From Candidatus Aminicenantota bacterium (GTDB lineage: Bacteria; Acidobacteriota; Aminicenantia; Aminicenantales; Aminicenantaceae), in contig JAUXEH010000011.1 of assembly GCA_030620655.1 (NCBI GenBank), positions 1 through 19,979 of the forward strand: a DNA stretch of 19,979 nucleotides, in the 5' to 3' direction. The position numbers and the translations under genes are program-made. This document shows positions 6,777-12,562 of the stretch, piece by piece. Numbering within the stretch: the stretch's first letter is position 1; each line of letters opens with the position of its first letter. The notes beneath the pieces were generated by a model, which did not search any database, was not told the origin of the DNA, and saw only the letters and a list, made by a program, of their open reading frames with translations.

Positions 6777-9700
6777 ATGACAGAGAAATCGATGCCGGTG
6801 GATGCGGCCGCCCGGGCCAGGATCAAGCAGGATCTGGACCGGACGTTCCTGGTCGAAGCCGGGGCCGGTTCGGGGAAGACCAAGAGCCTGGTCGACCGCA
6901 TGCTCGCGCTGCTTGAGCAAGGCCGGTGCCGCATCCAGACCCTGGCCGCTGTGACCTTCACCCGGAAGGCGGCGGCCGAGCTGCGCGGCCGCTTCCAGAC
7001 CGAGCTGGAGCGGTCGGTGCGTGAAGAACCGGACGACGCGGTCAAGGCCCGGCTCGGGGACGCCCTCCAGAACTTGGAGCAGTGCTACATCGGCACCATC
7101 CACTCCTTCTGCGCCAGGCTCATCCGGGAGCGGCCGGTGGAGATCGCGCTCGATCCCGACTTCCGCGAGATGGAGGAGATCGAGGACGCCGTCTACCGGG
7201 ACAAGTGCTGGCACGAGTTCCTGCTCGAGGCACGGCTGAAAGATCTCCCGGTGCTGGAGCGGCTGGATGACGTGGGGCTGACGCCGGAGGATCTCAAGGA
7301 TTCCTTCAAGACCGTGGGCCTGTTCCCCGAGGTGGAGCTCATGCCGGGGCGGGACGAGCCTCCGGAATATGCTTTTTGCCGGAAGGAGCTGGAGGGCTTC
7401 CTCAAGGCGGCCTGGGAGGCCGTTCCCGGAGAACGGCCGGAAAAGGGGTGGGACGGGCTAATGCGGATGATGCGGCGCTGTTTCTACCGGCAGCGCAACC
7501 TGGGATTCGGTGACCACCGCGTGCTTATGGAAACCCTCGAACTGCTGGACAAGGGCTCAGGATTAAAAATAACCTTCTGGCCGGACAGGGAGGCGGCGGA
7601 AGCCTTCTGCGCGCGTTTCGAGGCGTTTCAAGATGAGGTGGTGCGGCCGGCCCTCTTGAGGTGGCGGGAGTTCCGGCACGGGATCATCCTGGATTTCCTG
7701 ACTCCAGCGGCCGAGTTCTATCAGAGAAGGCGGCGCGAGCAGGCGCGTGTCAACTATGAGGACATGCTGCTTCTGGCCTCACGGCTGCTGCGTGACAATC
7801 CTGAGGTCAGGGCGTATTTCCAGAGGAGATACACGCACCTGCTGGTGGACGAGTTCCAGGACACAGACCCCATCCAGGCCGAGATGCTGATGTATCTGAC
7901 CGGGACAGACAGGGATGAAAAAGACTGGAGGAAACTCCTGCCCCGGCCGGGTTCGCTCTTTTTGGTGGGCGACCCCAAGCAGTCCATCTTCCGGTTCCGG
8001 CGGGCGGACATCGATACCTACAACCTGGTGAAGCGGCAGATCGAGGGGGCCGGAGGGGAGGTGCTCCTCCTGACCGCCAATTTCCGCTCGCTGCACGCGC
8101 TCGGGGATTGGGTCAACCCTGTGTTCGAGGAGATCTTCCCGGAGGAATTCACGCGTCATCAAGCGGCCTTCGCATCACTCGACACGGTCCGCTCCAACCA
8201 AGAGGGGGCCCTGGCCGGCGTCTACAAGATCGTCGTGCCGGGTGTGAAGCGCAACCTTCAGGGAGGCATCGCCGAGCTGGATGGGGCAGCGATCGGAGAT
8301 TTCATCCAGTGGGCGTGCGATAAGGACAACGAGGAGATTCGCTTGGCCCGGAGCCAAGAGGAGGTGAATCAGGGGAAGACCCCGAAGCCGCAGTGGTCGG
8401 ATTTCCTGATCCTGTACCGCTACAAGAAGCAGATGCATGTGTATGCCCGGGCCCTGGAAGAACGCGGCATCCCCTACGAGATCACCGGCAGCGGCGCCTT
8501 TGCCGGATCCGAAGAGATCCGGGAGATCGTGAACCTGGTGCAGGCGCTCAACGACCCCGAGAACCCAGTCTTTACCGTGGCGGTGCTCAGGGGGATCTTC
8601 TTCGGTGTGAGCGACAATGATCTCCTCCAGTACAAGAGGCAGGGGGGGCGCTTTTCCTTCCTGAGCCTGGCCGGAAAGAAGATCGTTGAGGTGCTCAAGA
8701 TCTTGACGGATCAGGGCGACCGGGAGTGCGCCGGTCGAGTGGAGGCGGCCCTTCGGCAGATGCGGGAATGGTGGGAGTGGACGCTCAGGTATCCGGCCTC
8801 TACGGCGCTGGAAATGATCCTGGAGTCCTCCGGGATCGTGGCGTATCTCACGGCCGGTGAGATGGGAAGCAGCCGGGCGGGAAACCTGATCAAGCTGCTC
8901 GAGATCCTGCGTGGACAGGAGAGGGAGGGGCTGACGGCCTTTTCCGATATCGCGGCGTTCATGTCGGATCTTATGTCGCTCTACGAGATCGAGGAGATGA
9001 GCCTGACCCCGGGGCGGTCCGACGCCGTGCGGATGATGAACCTGCACAAGGCCAAGGGCCTGGAGGCGCCGGTGGTGTTCCTGGCCAACCCGGCCGGCGT
9101 GCGGAAGCACGAGCCGGACCGCCACATCGTGCGCACGGATGCGTCGGGGCCGCGGGGCTATTTCGTGTTCGAGAAGCGGCGCGGATACCAGAGGATCAGG
9201 CTGTCCCAGCCCAGGGATTGGGCGGATATAGCCGAGGAGGAGGCCAGATACCAGGCCGCCGAGGAGATGCGGCTGATGTATGTGGCGGCCACCCGGGCGC
9301 GCAATGCCCTGGTCATCAGCACCTATGACGCCAAGATGAGCAGTCGGGCCTGGGAGGCGCTGGACGATAGTCTGGAGGCGTCTCCGGACGGCACACGGCC
9401 GGCTGTCCCGGAGCTCGAGTTTCCGAGGAAGATGGAGCGGCCGGAAAAGGAGAGTCTCATGCTCTTCCCCGGAGATGTCCGGAAGGGGAGAGAAGAGATC
9501 CGGACGAACCGGGACAAGGCCCTGACTCCGAGCTATGCGGTGGATTCGGTGACATCGCTGGCCAAGGCGGATGTGGAGGCCCCGGTTCGCAGGGAGGGGG
9601 CTTACGGCATGAGCTGGGGCAGGGTGGTGCATGCGGTGCTGGAGGCCCTGGGGCGCGGTGTTTGGGAGCGGGGAGGGGTCTCGGAGGAAGAAGGGGAGAG

Positions 9701-10154
9701 GCGCCTGGATCTGCTGCTGGCGAATGCGCTTGCGATAGAGGAGCGAGACCCGGCCGACATCCACAGGCTGCGGAACCTGGTGGCGGCCATCACGGGATCC
9801 GAATTCTGGCAGCGCGCCATGCGGTCGGAGAAGCGGCTGTTCGAGGTGCCGTTCAGCGTGAAGGCCGACGGGCTCGAGCTGGGACGCACCGACAAGCTCC
9901 CGGTCATCCTCTCGGGGGTGATCGACCTGGTGTTCCTGGAGCCCTTAGAAAAAAAGGGGGACAGTCCCCTTTTAGGCTGGGTGATCGCCGATTACAAGAC
10001 CGATGAGATCCTCGACGACCTGCAGACCTACGTTGACTACTACGCCCCCCAGGTCCGCCTCTACAGCAGCTACTGGGCCGAGCTGACCGGGCAGCCTGTC
10101 AAGGAGACGGGGCTCTTCTTCACATACCTCAACCGTTGGATCCCCATCGATTGA
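6777..10154 (+). CDS. addA: AddA-type UvrD-like helicase with C-terminal RecB-family nuclease
   Basis: The 1125-residue protein is the motor and nuclease subunit of the AddAB break-processing complex. SF1A helicase motifs appear in order: Walker A EAGAGSGKT (27-35), TFTRKAAAEL (Ia), HSFCARL (Ib), LLVDEFQDTDPIQ with Asp358-Glu359 (II), LVGDPKQSIFRFRRAD (III), LTANFRS (IV), MNLHKAKGLEAPVVF (V) and YVAATRARN (VI). The C-terminal PD-(D/E)XK nuclease shows GRVVHAVLEAL, GVIDLVF (Asp1050), IADYKTD (Asp1072, Lys1074) and the YYAPQVRLYSSYW helix. Having nuclease domains in both subunits distinguishes AddAB from RecBCD. The ATG at 6777 is chosen because the frame upstream lies inside addB; GGGAAA provides a weak ribosome site. 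Catalytic Asp1050 and Asp1072 are 22 residues apart, against 14 in the AddB domain, and the extra residues coincide with a palindromic repeat at 9949-9973. A GC-rich hairpin overlaps the stop codon. Confidence 0.92.
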   Translation: MTEKSMPVDAAARARIKQDLDRTFLVEAGAGSGKTKSLVDRMLALLEQGRCRIQTLAAVTFTRKAAAELRGRFQTELERSVREEPDDAVKARLGDALQNLEQCYIGTIHSFCARLIRERPVEIALDPDFREMEEIEDAVYRDKCWHEFLLEARLKDLPVLERLDDVGLTPEDLKDSFKTVGLFPEVELMPGRDEPPEYAFCRKELEGFLKAAWEAVPGERPEKGWDGLMRMMRRCFYRQRNLGFGDHRVLMETLELLDKGSGLKITFWPDREAAEAFCARFEAFQDEVVRPALLRWREFRHGIILDFLTPAAEFYQRRRREQARVNYEDMLLLASRLLRDNPEVRAYFQRRYTHLLVDEFQDTDPIQAEMLMYLTGTDRDEKDWRKLLPRPGSLFLVGDPKQSIFRFRRADIDTYNLVKRQIEGAGGEVLLLTANFRSLHALGDWVNPVFEEIFPEEFTRHQAAFASLDTVRSNQEGALAGVYKIVVPGVKRNLQGGIAELDGAAIGDFIQWACDKDNEEIRLARSQEEVNQGKTPKPQWSDFLILYRYKKQMHVYARALEERGIPYEITGSGAFAGSEEIREIVNLVQALNDPENPVFTVAVLRGIFFGVSDNDLLQYKRQGGRFSFLSLAGKKIVEVLKILTDQGDRECAGRVEAALRQMREWWEWTLRYPASTALEMILESSGIVAYLTAGEMGSSRAGNLIKLLEILRGQEREGLTAFSDIAAFMSDLMSLYEIEEMSLTPGRSDAVRMMNLHKAKGLEAPVVFLANPAGVRKHEPDRHIVRTDASGPRGYFVFEKRRGYQRIRLSQPRDWADIAEEEARYQAAEEMRLMYVAATRARNALVISTYDAKMSSRAWEALDDSLEASPDGTRPAVPELEFPRKMERPEKESLMLFPGDVRKGREEIRTNRDKALTPSYAVDSVTSLAKADVEAPVRREGAYGMSWGRVVHAVLEALGRGVWERGGVSEEEGERRLDLLLANALAIEERDPADIHRLRNLVAAITGSEFWQRAMRSEKRLFEVPFSVKADGLELGRTDKLPVILSGVIDLVFLEPLEKKGDSPLLGWVIADYKTDEILDDLQTYVDYYAPQVRLYSSYWAELTGQPVKETGLFFTYLNRWIPID
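9949..9973. repeat. REP-like palindrome inside addA nuclease domain
   Basis: Seven A, GGGGG, ACAGT, CCCC, four T: the same design and near-identical core (GGGGACAGTCCCC against GGGGACAGGCCCC) as the first copy inside addB, in the same orientation and the same reading frame, both giving KKGD-x-PL. It encodes part of the loop between the two beta strands carrying the catalytic aspartates of the nuclease domain. Confidence 0.65.
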
Positions 10155-10164
10155 TGGGGGATCC
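10138..10164 (+). terminator. Hairpin overlapping the addA stop codon
   Basis: GGATCCCCATC (10138-10148) pairs with GATGGGGGATCC (10153-10164) across a GATT loop, giving an 11-bp stem with one bulged G. The addA TGA (10152-10154) lies in the loop and stem. No T-run follows, so it is a terminator-like or mRNA-protecting hairpin rather than a classical intrinsic terminator. Confidence 0.4.
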
Positions 10165-10210
10165 AGGGTCTCTGAAGGAATCTTCATGCTTAGAGGCCTG
10201 GTTCTAGGTC

Positions 10211-10236
10211 AAAACTGGACCTGTAAGGCTCATATC
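10211..10236 (+). repeat. 26-bp imperfect direct repeat, left copy
   Basis: It shares the exact core CCTGTAAGGCTC with the copy at 10767-10792, and 21 of 26 positions overall match. All five mismatches are transitions. The two copies bracket the small RHH-like gene and its control region. Confidence 0.55.
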
Positions 10237-10276
10237 TTTCATGCTCCGTCCCCGAAATTGCCCAAACAATCTGGGA

Positions 10277-10576
10277 TTACTTCTCTTTTTCCATCCGGTA
10301 CTCGATTGCTTTGCGGGTTTCGAACAGGAGTTTTGAGACGATCCGCTCGACCTTTTCCTTGTCGTGTTTGTTAGCGTGTTCGGCCATCGCAGCAGCGACC
10401 TGATCGATCTCGATATCGGCTTTGAATTCGGGATATAGGCGCATGGCCATGAACAGGGCGGCGGCACTGACCTGCATCCGGATCACCTCAGAAATCTTCA
10501 TGTCATACGTGTCGGCCAGGTAGTGGATGTAATCGGCCAGCCATTCCGGCAGCAGGACCTGGAACTTTTCGACCAT
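10277..10576 (-). CDS. Small ribbon-helix-helix-like putative DNA-binding protein
   Basis: The 99-residue product is not assignable to a named family. Residues 4-40 (FQVLLPEWLADYIHYLADTY, then MKISEVIRMQVSAAAL) have the strand, helix, turn, helix order of ribbon-helix-helix (CopG/Arc) repressors, with LLP-x-W-L before the first helix and the SEVIR start of the second. The rest (50-99) is charged and helical, probably for oligomer or partner contacts. Start 10576 is supported by AGAGGAGG six bases upstream; the longer frame to 10627 has no such site and runs into the promoter. A TTGACA promoter with an inverted repeat over its -35 box lies just upstream, which fits autoregulation. There is no adjacent toxin-like gene, so an antitoxin role is not supported. 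The gene sits between imperfect direct repeats in AT-richer DNA than its neighbours, suggesting separate acquisition. Confidence 0.75.
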   Translation of the reverse strand: MVEKFQVLLPEWLADYIHYLADTYDMKISEVIRMQVSAAALFMAMRLYPEFKADIEIDQVAAAMAEHANKHDKEKVERIVSKLLFETRKAIEYRMEKEK

Positions 10577-10610
10577 GGTGCCTCCTCTGGGTCGGGTTGT
10601 TTGCTCTATG

Positions 10611-10638
10611 TGTATCAGAGCATACAATTCTGTGTCAA
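10611..10638 (-). promoter_or_regulatory. Candidate sigma70 promoter for the RHH-like gene
   Basis: Reading the minus strand, a perfect TTGACA (10638-10633) is followed after 16 bases by GATACA (10616-10611), a weak -10. Transcription would start about 25-30 bases before the ATG at 10576. The -10 match is poor, so only the -35 is convincing. Confidence 0.4.
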
Positions 10639-10655
10639 TTGTACTTTAGTACAAT
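10638..10655. promoter_or_regulatory. Inverted repeat, probable operator of the RHH-like gene
   Basis: ATTGTAC (10638-10644), TTTA, GTACAAT (10649-10655) is a perfect 7-bp-arm inverted repeat. It touches the TTGACA -35 box of the candidate promoter, where a bound dimeric repressor would block transcription. Binding by the adjacent gene product is inferred from position. Confidence 0.5.
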
Positions 10656-10766
10656 GAATCGAATAATTAGTAGCAATAATAGTAATCATAACTATTTTTA
10701 GCCTATTCGACTCCTATAAAGTCAGTTTAGAGTGGACATATTGCTTACTCGTTTACTTTTGGGGGA

Positions 10767-10792
10767 AAAACCAGGCCTGTAAGGCTCGCATC
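10767..10792 (+). repeat. 26-bp imperfect direct repeat, right copy
   Basis: This is the partner of 10211-10236: same orientation, identical 12-base core CCTGTAAGGCTC (10776-10787), five transitions in total. The repeats enclose about 530 bases that contain the RHH-like gene and its operator. Confidence 0.55.
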
Positions 10793-10843
10793 GGCTGGAT
10801 TTAGCGTTGTAACCCTATTCATATCAACAAATCTCATGGTCTG

Positions 10844-10867
10844 ACCCCAAACGGAGAGGTTTGGGGT
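10844..10867. promoter_or_regulatory. 9-bp-stem hairpin upstream of msrAB, abutting a TATAAT
   Basis: ACCCCAAAC (10844-10852) pairs perfectly with GTTTGGGGT (10859-10867) around a 6-base loop. TATAAT (10867-10872) begins at the hairpin's last base, about 36 bases before the msrAB ATG. No good -35 lies 16-18 bases upstream of it. It could be an operator for an activated promoter or a remnant of a dispersed palindromic repeat. Confidence 0.4.
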
Positions 10868-10907
10868 ATAATAGATAATAAAACGAAGCCCAGTAGTAGG
10901 AGTAACC

Positions 10908-11969
10908 ATGAAAGACAGGATATATCTAATAATGACGCTGGTGATTTTTGTGCTGGTGAGCTGCGTTCAGAGTGAAGGAGAGGAGAAAATGGACACCAAA
11001 GGAACCCGTCCCATGAATCCCGAGAACCTTGCCAGGGCCACCTTGGCCGGAGGGTGCTTCTGGTGCATTGAGCCTCCTTTCCAGAAGCTGGACGGTGTGG
11101 TCGATGTCGTATCCGGCTACACTGGGGGGCACAAGGCGAACCCGACGTATGAGGAGGTCACGGCCGGCGGGACCGGCCATGTCGAGGCTGTCCAGATCCT
11201 CTACGACCCTTCCCGAGTGAGCTATTCCGAGCTGCTCGAGGTCTTCTGGAGGAACATCGACCCGACCGATGAATACGGGCAGTTCGTGGATCGAGGCCCG
11301 CAGTATGCCACCGCAATCTTCTACCATGATGAGGAACAGAAGCGTCTGGCGGAGCAGTCCAGGCAGAAGCTCCAGGATTCAGGCCGGTTCGACAGGCCCA
11401 TAGTAACCGAGATCCGGGAGTTAGAGGAATTTTATGAGGCCGAGGCCTACCATCAGGACTACTATCAGACGCACAAGACCCAATACAATCTATACCGGCA
11501 TGGGTCGGGCAGGGACCGCTTCATTGAAAAAGCTTGGGAAGATGATGACCAACTCAGGTCTAGGCTGACCTCGCTTCAATACGCGGTAACGCAGGAAGAA
11601 GGCACCGAGCCCGCATTCAGAAACGAATACTGGGACAACAAACGCGAGGGCATCTATGTCGACATCGTATCGGGGGAACCCCTGTTCAGCTCCCTCGACA
11701 AGTATCGGTCCGGAAGCGGCTGGCCCTGCTTCATGCAGCCCCTGGAACCCGGCCTTCTCGTGGAGAAAACCGACCGCAAACTCTGGGAGGAGAGGACCGA
11801 GGTGCGCAGCAAGCAGGCTGACTCTCACCTGGGGCATGTGTTCCCGGATGGCCCTGCTCCCACAGGGCTCCGCTACTGTATCAATTCCGCGGCGCTGCGG
11901 TTCATTCCCAAGGAAGACCTGGTAAAGGAAGGGTTAGGCAAATATCTGGAATTATTCGAGAAAAGATAA
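10908..11969 (+). CDS. msrAB: Lipoprotein peptide-methionine sulfoxide reductase, MsrA-MsrB fusion
   Basis: The 353-residue protein repairs oxidised methionine: the MsrA half reduces the S-sulfoxide and the MsrB half the R-sulfoxide. A lipoprotein signal with lipobox LVSC (16-19, Cys19, Val at +2) places it outside the cytoplasm, probably anchored in the envelope. MsrA (about 43-205) has GGCFWC with catalytic Cys50 and a second Cys53, plus GTGHVEAVQI and YHQDYY. MsrB (about 225-340) has SGSGWPCF, HLGHVFPDGP and RYCINSAALRF with catalytic Cys324. The paired CxxC zinc motifs of many MsrB proteins are absent, and Cys274 in WPCF is the only other cysteine in that half, so it may be the resolving residue. 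Start ATG 10908 has TAGGAG seven bases upstream. It stands alone, converging on the response regulator gene with 23 bases between stops. Confidence 0.94.
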   Translation: MKDRIYLIMTLVIFVLVSCVQSEGEEKMDTKGTRPMNPENLARATLAGGCFWCIEPPFQKLDGVVDVVSGYTGGHKANPTYEEVTAGGTGHVEAVQILYDPSRVSYSELLEVFWRNIDPTDEYGQFVDRGPQYATAIFYHDEEQKRLAEQSRQKLQDSGRFDRPIVTEIRELEEFYEAEAYHQDYYQTHKTQYNLYRHGSGRDRFIEKAWEDDDQLRSRLTSLQYAVTQEEGTEPAFRNEYWDNKREGIYVDIVSGEPLFSSLDKYRSGSGWPCFMQPLEPGLLVEKTDRKLWEERTEVRSKQADSHLGHVFPDGPAPTGLRYCINSAALRFIPKEDLVKEGLGKYLELFEKR

Positions 11970-11992
11970 CCAGCGGCCCTTAAGCCCGGTTC

Positions 11993-12436
11993 CTACGACT
12001 CAGTTTCGCCCTGATCGCTTTCGTCTTGGCCGTCCTTGACGAATTCCTGCTTGAACTCGTCCGGATCGACTTCCAGCAGCTCATACACGCGTTCGATTAT
12101 CTTGGGAACGTCCAGGGGTTTGGGAAAGAAGTCATCGGCCCCGCAGCTCTTGGCCTCGTTCGGCCCGAACGAGCCCTTGTACACTCCCGTCATCATGATG
12201 ACCTTTGTCTGATGTAGTTCCGGAGAGGTCTTGATTATCTTGCACACGTCGAGGCCGTGAACCTTGGGTATCAGGAAATCGCAGATGACCAGATCCGGGT
12301 GTTCTTTCTTGGCTGTGGCCGTGCCTTCTTCTCCGTCCTTTGCGCTGTAGACCCAGAAGCCCTGCAGGATCAGGGACTTCTCCAGCATCGCCCGTATGGT
12401 CCGGTCATCGTCAATGATCAGGATTTTTTTACCCAT
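11993..12436 (-). CDS. Single-domain response regulator (receiver protein)
   Basis: The 147-residue protein is a CheY-like receiver: acidic pocket D9-D11, phospho-acceptor Asp53 in LVICDFLIPK, Thr83 and Lys106 in FFPKPLD. After residue 122 there is only an acidic tail (EFVKDGQDESDQGETES) and no output domain, so it must act through protein contacts or in a phosphorelay. The segment between Thr83 and the GADDFF motif is a few residues longer than in CheY. Start ATG 12436 has AAGGGG seven bases upstream. It lies 126 bases after the Ser/Thr kinase gene on the same strand. No histidine kinase is in the window, so its phosphodonor is unknown; a link to the Ser/Thr kinase is only positional. Confidence 0.9.
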   Translation of the reverse strand: MGKKILIIDDDRTIRAMLEKSLILQGFWVYSAKDGEEGTATAKKEHPDLVICDFLIPKVHGLDVCKIIKTSPELHQTKVIMMTGVYKGSFGPNEAKSCGADDFFPKPLDVPKIIERVYELLEVDPDEFKQEFVKDGQDESDQGETES

Positions 12437-12478
12437 CCGACCCCTTGATTGTCAGATCCACTTCGTTTTCCTGTATTC

Positions 12479-12507
12479 TTCATACCACAATCAAAGACGG
12501 AGTTCAA
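12479..12507 (-). promoter_or_regulatory. Candidate promoter of the response regulator gene
   Basis: On the minus strand TTGAAC (12507-12502) and TATGAA (12484-12479) are separated by 17 bases and would give a leader of about 35 bases. Each box matches four of six consensus positions, so this is tentative. Confidence 0.28.
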
Positions 12508-12562
12508 TCCTGATATTGATGAAAAATTCAAATTCTATGCCGTGAGAACACTCCGTTTTGGA

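Larger units (their letters stand above)
10577..10907. other. 331-base AT-rich intergenic region between divergent genes
   Basis: No gene is visible here on either strand. The region holds the RHH-gene promoter and operator (10611-10655), a plain AT-rich stretch (about 10656-10760), the right copy of the 26-bp repeat (10767-10792) and a hairpin with a TATAAT overlap before msrAB (10844-10872). Its composition differs from the GC-rich coding DNA on both sides. Confidence 0.6.

Noticed and set aside
5966..7045. 359-codon minus-strand frame across the addB-addA junction
   Set aside because: It overlaps the nuclease motifs of addB and the Walker A of addA on the other strand and has no recognisable motif or ribosome site.
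8175..9764. Long open frame (529 codons) on the minus strand opposite addA
   Set aside because: It is the complement of a well-supported helicase gene in GC-rich DNA. Its translation is rich in Pro, His, Arg and Leu with no domain motifs, typical of antisense shadow frames.
10277..10576. Toxin-antitoxin module
   Set aside because: No second small gene lies next to the RHH-like gene within its intergenic surroundings.
12497..12556. 7-bp inverted repeat ACGGAGT...ACTCCGT between the kinase and receiver genes
   Set aside because: Arms are short and 46 bases apart, within what chance allows.
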